Shown piece by piece: positions 52,299 to 61,202 of a stretch of 64,000 nt of DNA (positions are counted from its first letter, which is position 1; each line of letters opens with the position of its first letter). The stretch comes from CAYPJE01 sp964410945 (GTDB taxonomy: Bacteria > Fidelibacterota > Marinisomatia > Marinisomatales > TCS56). The translations under genes and the position numbers were made by a program. A model generated the notes under the pieces. That model was not told the DNA's origin. It did not search any database and saw nothing but the letters and a program-made list of their open reading frames with translations. The stretch spans positions 62,001-126,000 of the forward strand of contig CAYPJE010000004.1 in the NCBI GenBank assembly GCA_964410945.1, read 5' to 3'.

Positions 52299-53753
52299 AT
52301 GACAACACCAGGTTTTGCCATTAAAAATTATCATGACACTTCTGAAATCTATCGCCAATTGGACCTATTGCTGAGTCAGCCGGTCCGGCCTCTGAAAAAG
52401 TCGGCCATGGAAAGCTACCTCCAGTGGTACGAGGATGAATGCTCCGGTTCCAAGCAGTTGATCGGTTCGGCCCGTGAAGTAATCCCCGGTGGTGTCCAGC
52501 ACAACCTGGCCTTCAATTACCCCTTTCCCCTGGTTTTTACTCGGGCTGAAGGTGCCTACCTTCAGGATATCGACGGCCACCGTTACATCGACTTCCTTCA
52601 GTCCGGCGGGCCAACCATGCTGGGCAGCAATTATCCCACTGTACGTGACAAAGTAATCGAACTGCTGGAAACCTGTGGTCCCTCTACCGGCCTGTTCCAC
52701 GAATACGAATTCAAACTGGCCGATTTTATCTGCTCCCGCTTCCCCGCCGTTGAGATGTACCGTGCCCTGGGCAGTGGTACAGAGGCAGTGATGGCGGCGG
52801 TTCGTATCGCCCGGGTAGCCACCGGAAAAAAGAAAATTATCAAAGTCGGTGGCGCCTATCACGGATGGAGCGATCAGTTGAGCTATGCCCTGAACATTCC
52901 CCGCACCGGCCGGTTCCAGTCCCATGGCATTCCCAAGGCCACCCTGGCCCATACCCAGGAGGTCTTTCCCAATGATCTGAATGCCCTGGAGCGGAAACTG
53001 CGTTTTAACCAGGCCCGTGGTGGTACTGCAGCAGTGATCGTGGAACCACTGGGACCGGAAAGCGGTACCCGTCCGGTGGACTTCGATTACAATAAAAATG
53101 TCCGCGCTCTGTGTGACAAATATAATACCCTGCTGATCTTTGATGAGGTGGTAACTGCGTTCCGATTAGGAATCAGTGGCGCCCAGGGTTATTTTAACGT
53201 ATTACCGGACCTAACCGTTTTCGGTAAAGTTGTTTCAGGGGGCTATCCTGCTGCTGGAGGCCTAGGTGGACGTAAGGATTTGATGCTCTATCTGGCAGCC
53301 GGGGTTGAAGGCACTAAGAAACGGGCTAAAGTCGGTGGCACCCTGTCGGCTAATCCGCTGAGTTGTGCCGCCGGTTATTATACGCTGGTGGAAATCGAAA
53401 AAACCGATGCCTGTGCCAAAGCCGGCGCCTCCGGTGACCGGTTGACAACCGGATTACAAAAGATCATTAAGCAGTACGAACTGCCTTATGTGGCTTATAA
53501 TCAGGGCTCAATCGTGCACCTGGAAACCTCCGGGGTAATGCTGATGAACCTGGGCCTGAATATCATGAAATCGCTTAAGGAGATCAAAGTCCGGAAAAAG
53601 ATGATGGAAGAAATGGGCGCCGCTTTCATGGCCGAGGGTATCGTTTCTATTGCCGGCAGCCGGCTGTACACCAGTCTGGCCGACAGTGACGAGATCATCG
53701 ATGATGCCCTGGCGCGGTTTGACCGGGTGTTTGCGCAGATAGCAAATAATTAG
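52299..53753 (+). CDS. Class III aminotransferase, glutamate-1-semialdehyde aminomutase-like
   Basis: A PLP enzyme of the glutamate-1-semialdehyde 2,1-aminomutase group, 484 residues, about 50 longer than HemL because of an N-terminal extension. Conserved elements: EVIPGGVQHN, MYRALGSGTEAVMAAVRIAR, GGAYHGWSD, IVEPLG, LIFDEVVTAFRLG and the PLP-binding Lys in LTVFGKVVSGGYPAAG. GFTLL-like sections at the C-terminus diverge. True HemL activity is not guaranteed: no other tetrapyrrole gene is near, and the group includes enzymes that aminate other substrates. GGGGAT lies upstream of the ATG. Confidence 0.85.
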   Translation: MTTPGFAIKNYHDTSEIYRQLDLLLSQPVRPLKKSAMESYLQWYEDECSGSKQLIGSAREVIPGGVQHNLAFNYPFPLVFTRAEGAYLQDIDGHRYIDFLQSGGPTMLGSNYPTVRDKVIELLETCGPSTGLFHEYEFKLADFICSRFPAVEMYRALGSGTEAVMAAVRIARVATGKKKIIKVGGAYHGWSDQLSYALNIPRTGRFQSHGIPKATLAHTQEVFPNDLNALERKLRFNQARGGTAAVIVEPLGPESGTRPVDFDYNKNVRALCDKYNTLLIFDEVVTAFRLGISGAQGYFNVLPDLTVFGKVVSGGYPAAGGLGGRKDLMLYLAAGVEGTKKRAKVGGTLSANPLSCAAGYYTLVEIEKTDACAKAGASGDRLTTGLQKIIKQYELPYVAYNQGSIVHLETSGVMLMNLGLNIMKSLKEIKVRKKMMEEMGAAFMAEGIVSIAGSRLYTSLADSDEIIDDALARFDRVFAQIANN

Positions 53754-53777
53754 CAGGACCATAATAGCGGGGAACAT

Positions 53778-55241
53778 ATGAGATATTTCTATCTATTGAT
53801 TATTTTAAGTTACCAATTACTCATGGCACAATCATTGGTTGAATTGTTCTCCAATGATATTCCACGAAGATATATTTCCGATCCTTATTATACACAGAAA
53901 CTGGAGGATGAATTAAAGCTTAAATCAGAGATAAATCCGGATATACTTTTCTTTCACATCAAATACACCAATAATCTGTTCGACCATTCCCTGGCTGATT
54001 CGGCCCGGAAATACAAAGCCATTTCAGATAAGTTAGAAAAGGAAACTTTTGATTCCTTCAATAAATGGATTGACACTCAGGTAGAATTGATAGATAAATC
54101 AAAAGATTTAAAAATAATCCGGAATACAATTAAAGATATACTTATTAAGAATAAGATTGAATCAGGAAAAACATACGCACCCAGCGTAATCGCCCCATCT
54201 GTCATTCCTAATATTGATACCGAAGAAATTATCAATAACGAATTATACAAAAATCAAATAGACTACTTTGTATATAAACTCCATCAGCAGGATAAAAATT
54301 TGACCTATACCGATTCAATCGATTATCACACCCTGCGAGTTAGACAGGAAACAGCGATCATTGAAGATTTGTATTTGATGATACAAAATGCCATTGACTC
54401 GACAATAACATTAAGAGTAATAAAAAACTTTGATCTATTCAGTTATTGGAAATATTACATTACCATAAATGAAGAAGCATTCAATCCATTGAATTTATAT
54501 ATAGATGCAGTGAAGAAATATTTTATGACAACAAAGGGGGCAGGTTTTTATGTCAGCATGAAATATTTACCAATCTATAAGCCTGGTTTCTTTACGACTG
54601 TATTTACAGAAACGAAAACTTTTAATGATACTGAATATGATATTGAGAATTCACTAGACTGGGAAATGGATTTTTCTGATATATTTGGCATAGAATTTGG
54701 CTACACATATTTTCTATCTGATTATTCAACACCATTTACCAGCATTACTTTCGACCTCGGCATCGGTATCAGTACAGATCGAAAACAAAGTAAAAACCAG
54801 GATAATGATCTTTATACCAAAGGTCAACCGGGGGCTGATTATTATGAACGAATTTTAGCCGATAGCAATTATTTCAATATCAACAATCTTACTGTAGTTA
54901 ATCTGGGGGTAAATACACCTGTTTATGACATCCCCGGTATTCTTGAAGTATCGACCGGGATTGAGTTCAATTACACCAGGATCGATTTAGACTACTATAC
55001 AAAATATCACTGGTTTCAGCGTTACTCCTATGTCTACCATACTGTTCTGGGACCAACAATTCTATGGGAAGCTAATTCATGGTATAGTGAATTGATTAAA
55101 ACTAGTATGACAATAAATGATATAAATATCAATTTACCAATTGTGGTGCTGAACCTGACAATACCAACAATACCGACCGCTTCTGTTGATCTCACGATAT
55201 CTCCGCGGTATGGAAAAATGAGAGTGCTGTACAGGTTTTAA
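53778..55241 (+). CDS. Secreted protein of unknown function, probable outer-membrane or surface protein
   Basis: A 487-residue protein with a signal peptide (residues 1-18, YFYLLIILSYQLLMAQ). The mature sequence is rich in Tyr, Ile, Asn and Lys and low in Gly/Ala; the C-terminal half has many alternating polar/aromatic strands and ends ...RYGKMRVLYRF, with a terminal Phe as in outer-membrane beta-barrels. No domain is recognised. The AT-rich codon use differs from the preceding aminotransferase gene, suggesting separate origin. GGGGAA precedes the ATG. Confidence 0.75.
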   Translation: MRYFYLLIILSYQLLMAQSLVELFSNDIPRRYISDPYYTQKLEDELKLKSEINPDILFFHIKYTNNLFDHSLADSARKYKAISDKLEKETFDSFNKWIDTQVELIDKSKDLKIIRNTIKDILIKNKIESGKTYAPSVIAPSVIPNIDTEEIINNELYKNQIDYFVYKLHQQDKNLTYTDSIDYHTLRVRQETAIIEDLYLMIQNAIDSTITLRVIKNFDLFSYWKYYITINEEAFNPLNLYIDAVKKYFMTTKGAGFYVSMKYLPIYKPGFFTTVFTETKTFNDTEYDIENSLDWEMDFSDIFGIEFGYTYFLSDYSTPFTSITFDLGIGISTDRKQSKNQDNDLYTKGQPGADYYERILADSNYFNINNLTVVNLGVNTPVYDIPGILEVSTGIEFNYTRIDLDYYTKYHWFQRYSYVYHTVLGPTILWEANSWYSELIKTSMTINDININLPIVVLNLTIPTIPTASVDLTISPRYGKMRVLYRF

Positions 55242-55263
55242 ATATTGAAGATCAAGTAATTAC

Positions 55264-55517
55264 ATATAATTGACTATAACGATATCCTGTCCCTCTGGAC
55301 CGCCACCCCCGGCGTCGGCCTCTCCCCTTCCGATTCCCGGGAGGCGATCGCAGTCTATCTGGAACGCAATCCCGGATTGAGCCAGATTGCCCGGGACAAG
55401 CACGGGGAAATCGCCGGTGTCATCCTCTGTGGTCACGATGGTGCCCGGGATTATAACCGCCACTTGACAGTAGCCGAGAAATACCAGCAGCCGGGTGGAC
55501 CTTTCGGGATGAATTGA
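55264..55517 (+). pseudogene. Truncated GNAT acetyltransferase remnant
   Basis: The plus-strand frame reads DYNDILSLWTATPGVGLSPS, then DSREAIAVYLERNPGLSQIA and GEIAGVILCGHDGARDYN, which is a characteristic GNAT (YpeA-like) opening, but there is no start codon at the 5' end (TAA precedes) and the frame ends with TGA soon after HLTVAEKYQQP, before motif A is complete. Both ends are therefore lost. GC content and codon use match the host genes rather than the neighbouring AT-rich gene. The minus-strand ORF in this place is its shadow. Confidence 0.75.
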
Positions 55518-55730
55518 ACACCTTCAGCAAAATACTCTAAACCGTTCATTGATTTTCTTTACGTTACTAAATCTGTATCGGAACCCTGACAACCCTGGCC
55601 TTGGATATCGACCTGTGAGTTTTTGATTCACGCCGGTTTAAATCACCTGTATTTCATTATCCGCATCTCCGTAATTTCTGCTATATTAAAACAGCAATTT
55701 CATTTGTCTAACAACAGTTAAAGGTTATCG
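55518..55730. other. Spacer upstream of upp, no gene seen
   Basis: AT-rich, no ORF. A short AAAGG ribosome site immediately precedes the upp start. A promoter is expected here but no unambiguous hexamers were found. Confidence 0.4.
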
Positions 55731-56354
55731 ATGGGCAACATTCACCAGGTTGAACACCCCCTGCTTAAGCATTCGCTGACAATTTTACGCAATAATGACA
55801 CCGCCACGGAAGAATTCCGTCATCACACCGCCATCGTATCTCAGATCATGATAATGGAAGCCACTAAGAATGTTTCCATCGACAAGCGGCCAATTGAAAC
55901 ACCTTTGACGGACACAACCGGATATGAGATCAACCGTTCGATTATTTTTGTTCTTGTTTTACGGGCCGGTATTTCCATGCTGTTTCCAGCCCGTGAATTT
56001 CTCCCGTGGGCATCGGTGGGCTTCATCGGCCTGGAGCGGGATGAGAACACAGCCGTGGCCAGGGAATATTACCAGAAATTCCCCGCCGATCTGGCTGATA
56101 AACAGGTTATGGTACTTGATCCCATGCTGGCCACCGGTGGATCGATCTGTGATACCATCGAAGCCCTGATCAATAAAGGTGCCCGGCGGATATCGGCGGT
56201 TTGTATTGTAGGTGCACCGGAGGGGATCCGTAATCTGCAGGAAAGGCATCCCGAAGTTCGACTATTCATCGCCGCCATCGATTCCCATCTGGATGAAAAC
56301 CGTTATATTGTTCCCGGCCTGGGCGATTTCGGCGATCGTTATTTTGGGACTTAA
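55731..56354 (+). CDS. upp: Uracil phosphoribosyltransferase
   Basis: Converts uracil and PRPP to UMP in pyrimidine salvage. The 207-residue protein has the usual N-terminal helices (HPLLKHSLTILRN), the uracil-binding PGLGDFGDRYFGT end and the PRPP-binding motif VMVLDPMLATGGSICD. LRAGISML is the conserved hinge segment (ends in a short hydrophobic stretch). The gene stands alone on the plus strand, facing the nadE cluster tail-to-tail, with no clear terminator in between. Confidence 0.95.
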   Translation: MGNIHQVEHPLLKHSLTILRNNDTATEEFRHHTAIVSQIMIMEATKNVSIDKRPIETPLTDTTGYEINRSIIFVLVLRAGISMLFPAREFLPWASVGFIGLERDENTAVAREYYQKFPADLADKQVMVLDPMLATGGSICDTIEALINKGARRISAVCIVGAPEGIRNLQERHPEVRLFIAAIDSHLDENRYIVPGLGDFGDRYFGT

Positions 56355-56443
56355 TAAATAATAGATAGTAGCCACAGAGACTCAGAAAACACAGGGGTAA
56401 AATATACCGAACCCTGTAACCCTAGCTCCCAGCCCTTAACTCT

Positions 56444-56464
56444 TAACATCTAACATCTAACATC
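56444..56464. repeat. Short tandem repeat (TAACATC three times)
   Basis: Three exact 7-bp units in the gap between upp and the convergent small secreted protein gene. Simple slippage-prone repeat, no function evident. Confidence 0.85.
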
Positions 56465-56474
56465 GCCCCTCAAT

Positions 56475-56921
56475 TCAGTTCTCCGGCCTATATTTTCTCT
56501 GGGCCTTGAGCAAAAGTACATTGGCGGTCTGCTGGTCCCCATCCTGGGCCGTTGAGACCACCCGCAGGGCTTCGATCACCGGTATCAGGACATTGTCATA
56601 ATTGGCATACAGGGCATCCATGGCCTGGACGATTATATCGATATTATATCCCACTCCTTCAGCGATGTGTTCGTCAACCACTTCATAGAAGCGCTCAATA
56701 AAATATGGTTCACGGTAATAGGGATCGCGGCCGTACATTTTTTTCACTTCTTCAATATGCACTGCTTTGGCCCGGCTCATAGCCGTGTAGGCTCCATTCA
56801 CAAAAGCCAGTTTCTCGGTATCAGTGAGACTGCCCCAGTAATCGGCTGGTGTTGAATGCTGGGCTATCAGTCCACTGCTGATCGACACTAATATTAATAT
56901 GATTGAGAATATCTTTTTCAT
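56475..56921 (-). CDS. Small secreted protein of unknown function
   Basis: A 148-residue protein with a signal peptide (residues 1-20, IFSIILILVSISSGLIAQ) and a mainly helical mature part (TDTEKLAFVNGAYTAMSRAKA, VDEHIAEGVGYNID) without cysteines. No family is recognised. It starts within the last four bases of nadE (ATGA overlap), so it is produced together with the NAD synthetase, but a periplasmic helical protein has no obvious link with it. Confidence 0.72.
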   Translation of the reverse strand: MKKIFSIILILVSISSGLIAQHSTPADYWGSLTDTEKLAFVNGAYTAMSRAKAVHIEEVKKMYGRDPYYREPYFIERFYEVVDEHIAEGVGYNIDIIVQAMDALYANYDNVLIPVIEALRVVSTAQDGDQQTANVLLLKAQRKYRPEN

Positions 56922-58549
56922 GAATCATCCTCTACACTTAAACCATCAAAATGATTGACAATCGGTACCCGCCGGCCCGAACCAAAGGCTTTGGCACTGA
57001 CCCTTATCCCCGGAGCGGCCTGACGCCGCTTGTATTCATTGCGGTGTACCTTGCGGTATATATCTTCCACTAATTCACGATCGTAGCCCTGAACTATCAA
57101 TTCCTGCGGAGCTTTTCGTTCCTCTACAATCGCATCCACCAATGGGCTGACCACTTCGTAATCGAAAGGATCGACCTGATCGGGGCTCAATTCAGCCGAA
57201 GGCGGTTTATTGATACAATTTTCTGGGATTATTTCCCGGCCGGCCTTTTTGTTGATCCAGCGGGCCAGGTTATAGACATCGGTCTTGGACAGGTCGGAGA
57301 TCACTGCCAATCCACCAACCATATCGCCATAGAGCGTACAATAACCCAGGGCCAGTTCGGTCTTGTTACCGCAGGATAATACTAACCAGTTCATTTTATT
57401 GGAAAAAGCCATCAGGATGCCGCCGCGTGTACGGGCCTGGTTGTTTTCCTCGGTAATGTCCCGTGCCAGCCCACTGAACTCTGCCGCAAGCCCCGCCTCG
57501 AAACAATCCACTGCCGGTTGAATCGGTATCACCTTGAAATCAATTCCCAGGTTCTCAGCCAATTGCCGGGCATCATTGACGCTGTGATCACTGGAAAAGC
57601 GCGATGGCATGGCAATTCCATGAACATTGGCCGGTCCCAGTGCTTCAGCGGCTATCGCCGCCACCAGACTGGAATCAATCCCCCCGCTCATGCCAATTAC
57701 CACTTCATGGTAACCAACCTTGGAAATATAATCCTTTACGCCCAGGCACAGTGCTTCGAATATTTCCTGTTCGCGCGGAAAAGTAACCAGATCAGTGATC
57801 GGCAAATCAGTGATTGGATTGATCAGCAACAGATCCTCTCTAAAGGCCGCTCCCTGACCGGTGAGTTGTCCATGTTCATTGACTGCCAGCGACTGACCGT
57901 CAAACACCAGTTCGTCCTGGCCACCCACCAGATTGCAGTACAAAAAGGGGATTTTTACTTCACTGACTTTATCCCGAATCAAAGACAACCGGTCCTCTAA
58001 CCGCCCTTCATGATATGGTGACGCTGAAATATTGACGATAATCTCGGCTCCTGCCCGGACCAGTTCGCTGGTCACTTTCACTGGATAACTATCGTCCCAG
58101 AGATCCTCACAGATTTCTATTCCACAACGAATCGATTTACCATTGACATCAATTTCCCAAACCTCTGGCCCGGAGCCGGGAGTAAAATAACGATCCTCGT
58201 CGAAAACATCGTAAGTGGGCAGTAATAATTTCCTGTAAACCTGCCTTATGGCACCGTCTTGAATCAAGGCGGCACAATTAAATAAATCATCGCCTTCGAT
58301 ATCGATAAAACCGACAATCGCCGGTTTGCTGACGTTGCGGACGAATTTCGCCAGCATTTCCAGATTTGTATTTACAAAACCACCTTCATACAGCAGATCT
58401 CCCGGAGGATAACCAGTGATAACCAATTCAGGGAATACTACCACATCCGCACCCTGGTCAATGGCACGTTGGTACCAGGTCCGGATCAAATCCAGATTGG
58501 CGCGGAAGGCACCAACAGTGGGATTAACCTGGCAGAGGGCAAACTTCAT
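56918..58549 (-). CDS. nadE: NAD+ synthase, glutamine-dependent
   Basis: Amidates nicotinic acid adenine dinucleotide to NAD, using glutamine. The 543 residues comprise an N-terminal nitrilase-type glutaminase (about 1-265: FPELVITGYPPGDLL, YRKLLLPTYDVFDE and IEICEDLW with the nucleophilic Cys) and a C-terminal synthetase (about 280-543) with the ATP loop GMSGGIDSSLVAAIA and GNKTELALGYCTLYGDM. The length matches the fused eukaryote-like/bacterial form. It lies in a minus-strand train after acylphosphatase by two bases. Confidence 0.96.
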   Translation of the reverse strand: MKFALCQVNPTVGAFRANLDLIRTWYQRAIDQGADVVVFPELVITGYPPGDLLYEGGFVNTNLEMLAKFVRNVSKPAIVGFIDIEGDDLFNCAALIQDGAIRQVYRKLLLPTYDVFDEDRYFTPGSGPEVWEIDVNGKSIRCGIEICEDLWDDSYPVKVTSELVRAGAEIIVNISASPYHEGRLEDRLSLIRDKVSEVKIPFLYCNLVGGQDELVFDGQSLAVNEHGQLTGQGAAFREDLLLINPITDLPITDLVTFPREQEIFEALCLGVKDYISKVGYHEVVIGMSGGIDSSLVAAIAAEALGPANVHGIAMPSRFSSDHSVNDARQLAENLGIDFKVIPIQPAVDCFEAGLAAEFSGLARDITEENNQARTRGGILMAFSNKMNWLVLSCGNKTELALGYCTLYGDMVGGLAVISDLSKTDVYNLARWINKKAGREIIPENCINKPPSAELSPDQVDPFDYEVVSPLVDAIVEERKAPQELIVQGYDRELVEDIYRKVHRNEYKRRQAAPGIRVSAKAFGSGRRVPIVNHFDGLSVEDDS

Positions 58550-58551
58550 TA

Positions 58552-58851
58552 TCAGTACCGGATTTCGAAGTCGCGATATTTATGCTCGAAATTAAGCCAG
58601 TTCACCTCCACCTCATCCACACTGGAGAAGCGCGGTCCCTGCTTCAATTCTTTGACAAATGATTCGATCCGGTTGCGTTTCCCCTCTACCTCAACAAATA
58701 CCGATCCATTGTCCATATTCTTGACAAATCCTCCCAATCCCATATCCTGGGCCCACTGGACGGTAAACCAGCGAAAGCCCACTTTCTGCACCCGGCCGGT
58801 AATTTTTATGGTTGCACCAACATTATCGGTTTTTGGCAAATCCCAGCTCAT
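58552..58851 (-). CDS. acyP: Acylphosphatase
   Basis: Hydrolyses carboxyl phosphates such as acetyl- or acyl-phosphate. The 99-residue protein has a short N-terminal addition, then the catalytic loop GRVQKVGFRWF with the phosphate-binding Arg, and GGFVKNMDNGSVFVEVEG with the catalytic Asn. It overlaps the LOG-like gene by four bases and precedes nadE by two. Full length, no oddities. Confidence 0.93.
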   Translation of the reverse strand: MSWDLPKTDNVGATIKITGRVQKVGFRWFTVQWAQDMGLGGFVKNMDNGSVFVEVEGKRNRIESFVKELKQGPRFSSVDEVEVNWLNFEHKYRDFEIRY

Positions 58852-59303
58852 ACTGACTGCTCCTTAATCAAATCGATAATTTCCGCCGGACTTTCTCCGA
58901 CAATTACATTCGGCAGATCCCAGGTACCCAGGCCGATCACCGGTTTCTTCAATTGTCCCGCATAGGCGATCTCCGAAAGTGTTCCATATTGCCCACTGAT
59001 GGCAACGGCAATATCACAGTTATAAGCCAGCAGGGCGTTGCGGGTAATACCCATATTTGTCAGCAGCGGGATGGTGACAAACTCATTGGCTTCTTCCAAC
59101 CGGTCACCCTTTAAAATACCAACCGATGTTCCCCCACCTTCCGCTACCCCGCGGCAGATGGCTTCCATCACACCTGGTCCGCCACCGCAATACACCAGCC
59201 AGCCTTCTTCGGCCAGCTTGCGCCCCAACTCCACGGCCTGATTATATACAGATTGGGTAATATCCCGTCCGCCAAAAACCGAAATCCGGAGCGGTCGTTT
59301 CAT
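58848..59303 (-). CDS. LOG/TIGR00725-family Rossmann-fold protein
   Basis: A 151-residue protein of the lysine-decarboxylase-like/LOG superfamily. It has FGGRDI at the start, the nucleotide loop CGGGPGVMEAICRGV and a variant of the PGGxGTxxE motif, ISGQYGTLSEIAYA. Related enzymes release cytokinin-like bases or hydrolyse nucleoside 5'-monophosphates; the TIGR00725 subgroup is not well characterised. It shares one base with the asnS stop and overlaps the acylphosphatase by four bases, so it is a member of the same operon. Confidence 0.82.
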   Translation of the reverse strand: MKRPLRISVFGGRDITQSVYNQAVELGRKLAEEGWLVYCGGGPGVMEAICRGVAEGGGTSVGILKGDRLEEANEFVTIPLLTNMGITRNALLAYNCDIAVAISGQYGTLSEIAYAGQLKKPVIGLGTWDLPNVIVGESPAEIIDLIKEQSV

Positions 59304-60595
59304 TAAGGCTCCAGGCGTGCCAGAGTTCTCGGGAAGGGAATTGTCTCGCGAATATGCTGAATCCCGGTAATCCAGGTTACGCAGCGCTCGATCCCCATTC
59401 CAAACCCGGAATGGGGCACCGAACCGTATCTACGGACATCAAGATACCACTGAAACGGTTTTAAGGGCAGGTCGTGGTGGAGGATCCGGTCCACCAGCGT
59501 GTCACAATCATCTTCACGCTGACCGCCACCGATAATTTCTCCATAACCTTCCGGAGCCAGGACATCAACGCCTAAAGCCAGTTCCGGATTTTTGGGGTCG
59601 CGCTTCATATAAAAGGCTTTGGTTTCCGCCGGCCAGCGATGGACCATCACCGGGCGATCGAACTGACTGGAAATGATCGTTTCATCACCACCACCAAAAT
59701 CGCCGCCGTATTCAAAATCGACCCCATTATCCGCCAATATCCTGGCTGCTTCATCATAAGTGATCCGTGGGAAAGGCGGTACAACTTTTTCGAGCTGCGA
59801 AACATCCCGTTCGAGAATTTCCAGCTCGGTCTTACAGTTCTCGAGACACCACTGAACGACATATGAAATAAATCTTTCCGCCCAACCCATATTCTCGTCC
59901 AGGTCGCAGTAAGCTATCTCCGGCTCCACCATCCAGAATTCGGTCAGATGGCGGCGGGTCTTCGATTTCTCAGCCCGGAAAGTCGGACCAAAGCAATATA
60001 CTTTTCCATGGGCACCGATTGAAGCTTCCGAATAAAGCTGTCCACTCTGGGCCAGGTAGGCCGTAGTATCGAAATAATCCACATTGAACAGATTGGTTGT
60101 GCCTTCGCAGGCATTGGCAGTGAAAATCGGTGTATCGACCAGTGTGAATCCATGATTATCAAAAAAATCGCGACTGGCTTTAATTATCTGGTGACGGACA
60201 CGAATAATGGCATGCTGCTTTTTAGATCGCAGCCAAAGGTGGCGGTGATCCATCAGAAAGGCCGTGCCATGTTCCTTTGGTGTGATCGGGTAATCCTCGG
60301 CGATCTGGTGGACCTCGATTGACTGCACACCCAGTTCATAGCCGCCAATCTGGCGATCGTCTTTACGGATTGTCCCTGTTACCGAGACGGAAGATTCCTG
60401 GGTAAGTTTGCTCTCCAGGTTAAAAATTTCATCCGAAACTTCCGATTTGACCACCACACATTGAATCATGCCGGTTCCATCCCGAAAGATCATAAACCAG
60501 ACTTTACCAATCGAACGGGTATTATACACCCATCCATGGAGGGTCACTTCTTTTCCGTCATAATCCGCGATATCTGAAATATAAATATGTTCCAT
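59303..60595 (-). CDS. asnS: Asparagine-tRNA ligase
   Basis: Charges tRNA-Asn. The 430-residue class IIb synthetase has the anticodon-binding OB-fold (about 1-105, VTLHGWVYNTRSIGKVWFM), motif 2 in FRAEKSKTRRHLTEFWM-VEPEIAYCD, and motif 3 GFGMGIERCVTWITG. The HLTEFWMVEPEIA sequence and AHGKVYCFGP favour AsnRS over AspRS. The window does not show the gatCAB genes, so the organism may not rely on indirect Asn-tRNA formation. It starts 48 bases after the LptE-like gene. Confidence 0.93.
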   Translation of the reverse strand: MEHIYISDIADYDGKEVTLHGWVYNTRSIGKVWFMIFRDGTGMIQCVVVKSEVSDEIFNLESKLTQESSVSVTGTIRKDDRQIGGYELGVQSIEVHQIAEDYPITPKEHGTAFLMDHRHLWLRSKKQHAIIRVRHQIIKASRDFFDNHGFTLVDTPIFTANACEGTTNLFNVDYFDTTAYLAQSGQLYSEASIGAHGKVYCFGPTFRAEKSKTRRHLTEFWMVEPEIAYCDLDENMGWAERFISYVVQWCLENCKTELEILERDVSQLEKVVPPFPRITYDEAARILADNGVDFEYGGDFGGGDETIISSQFDRPVMVHRWPAETKAFYMKRDPKNPELALGVDVLAPEGYGEIIGGGQREDDCDTLVDRILHHDLPLKPFQWYLDVRRYGSVPHSGFGMGIERCVTWITGIQHIRETIPFPRTLARLEP

Positions 60596-60643
60596 TAATC
60601 TGTTAACTCCATGTGAAAATTAGGGGTAGATATTACGCTCTTT

Positions 60644-61201
60644 CTACCACGTAGACATAATATCATTGATTACATCTTCGGCAATCTGTTTGACAGCAAT
60701 TTCTGTGGAATAGGTCCTGGGTTCACCGAATTCATCCTGATCCTCACCATCGATCAGGCCATCACCATCATTATCCAGTCCATCGTTTCCAATATCACCG
60801 CTTAATCCGTAAATACCTTCGCCGGTATACTTCTTTTCCAGCAGGATTGCGTCATTCTGGACATCATACCATTCCAGTTCCAATTCCAAGGTGAATTTGT
60901 ACTCGGTCACCACTTCCTGCCCGGTAAAAGTCTGAGCCCGGTCATCAACACGAATAATAATCCCCCGCAGGATGGAATCAGCCTGATCCTCATCCACCAG
61001 CCGCAGGATATTCTCCTCAACGAACCGGGTCTGTAGATTCTCGGTAACAGCTTCCACCATTCCAAATTCAGCGGTCTGGTTTCCGACCATCGGTATGGCA
61101 ATACTTTTAATATGTGGTGGAATCGATCCGGCCATCGAATAGAAACCGCAGCCATACAGCAGCACCATCACCGGAATCAGCACCCATTGCATTGTTTTCA
61201 T
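60644..61201 (-). CDS. LptE-like outer-membrane LPS-assembly lipoprotein with calcium-loop insert
   Basis: A 185-residue lipoprotein (lipidation at Cys18 in LLYGCGFYS). The following PPHIKSIAIPMVGNQTAEFGM and repeated beta/helical pattern resemble LptE (RlpB), which plugs LptD and helps lipopolysaccharide insertion. Between residues about 138 and 155 there is an insert GNDGLDNDGDGLIDGEDQ typical of thrombospondin type-3-like calcium loops. The ATG at 61201 is one base from the stop of the sigma-54 regulator gene; the reading from 61270 is rejected because it adds a non-hydrophobic leader. LptE assignment is by pattern and moderate. Confidence 0.75.
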   Translation of the reverse strand: MKTMQWVLIPVMVLLYGCGFYSMAGSIPPHIKSIAIPMVGNQTAEFGMVEAVTENLQTRFVEENILRLVDEDQADSILRGIIIRVDDRAQTFTGQEVVTEYKFTLELELEWYDVQNDAILLEKKYTGEGIYGLSGDIGNDGLDNDGDGLIDGEDQDEFGEPRTYSTEIAVKQIAEDVINDIMSTW

Positions 61202-61202
61202 A

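Noticed and set aside
55260..55463. Minus-strand ORF of 67 codons
   Set aside because: It is the shadow of the plus-strand GNAT remnant; its sequence is Gly/Asp rich without pattern.
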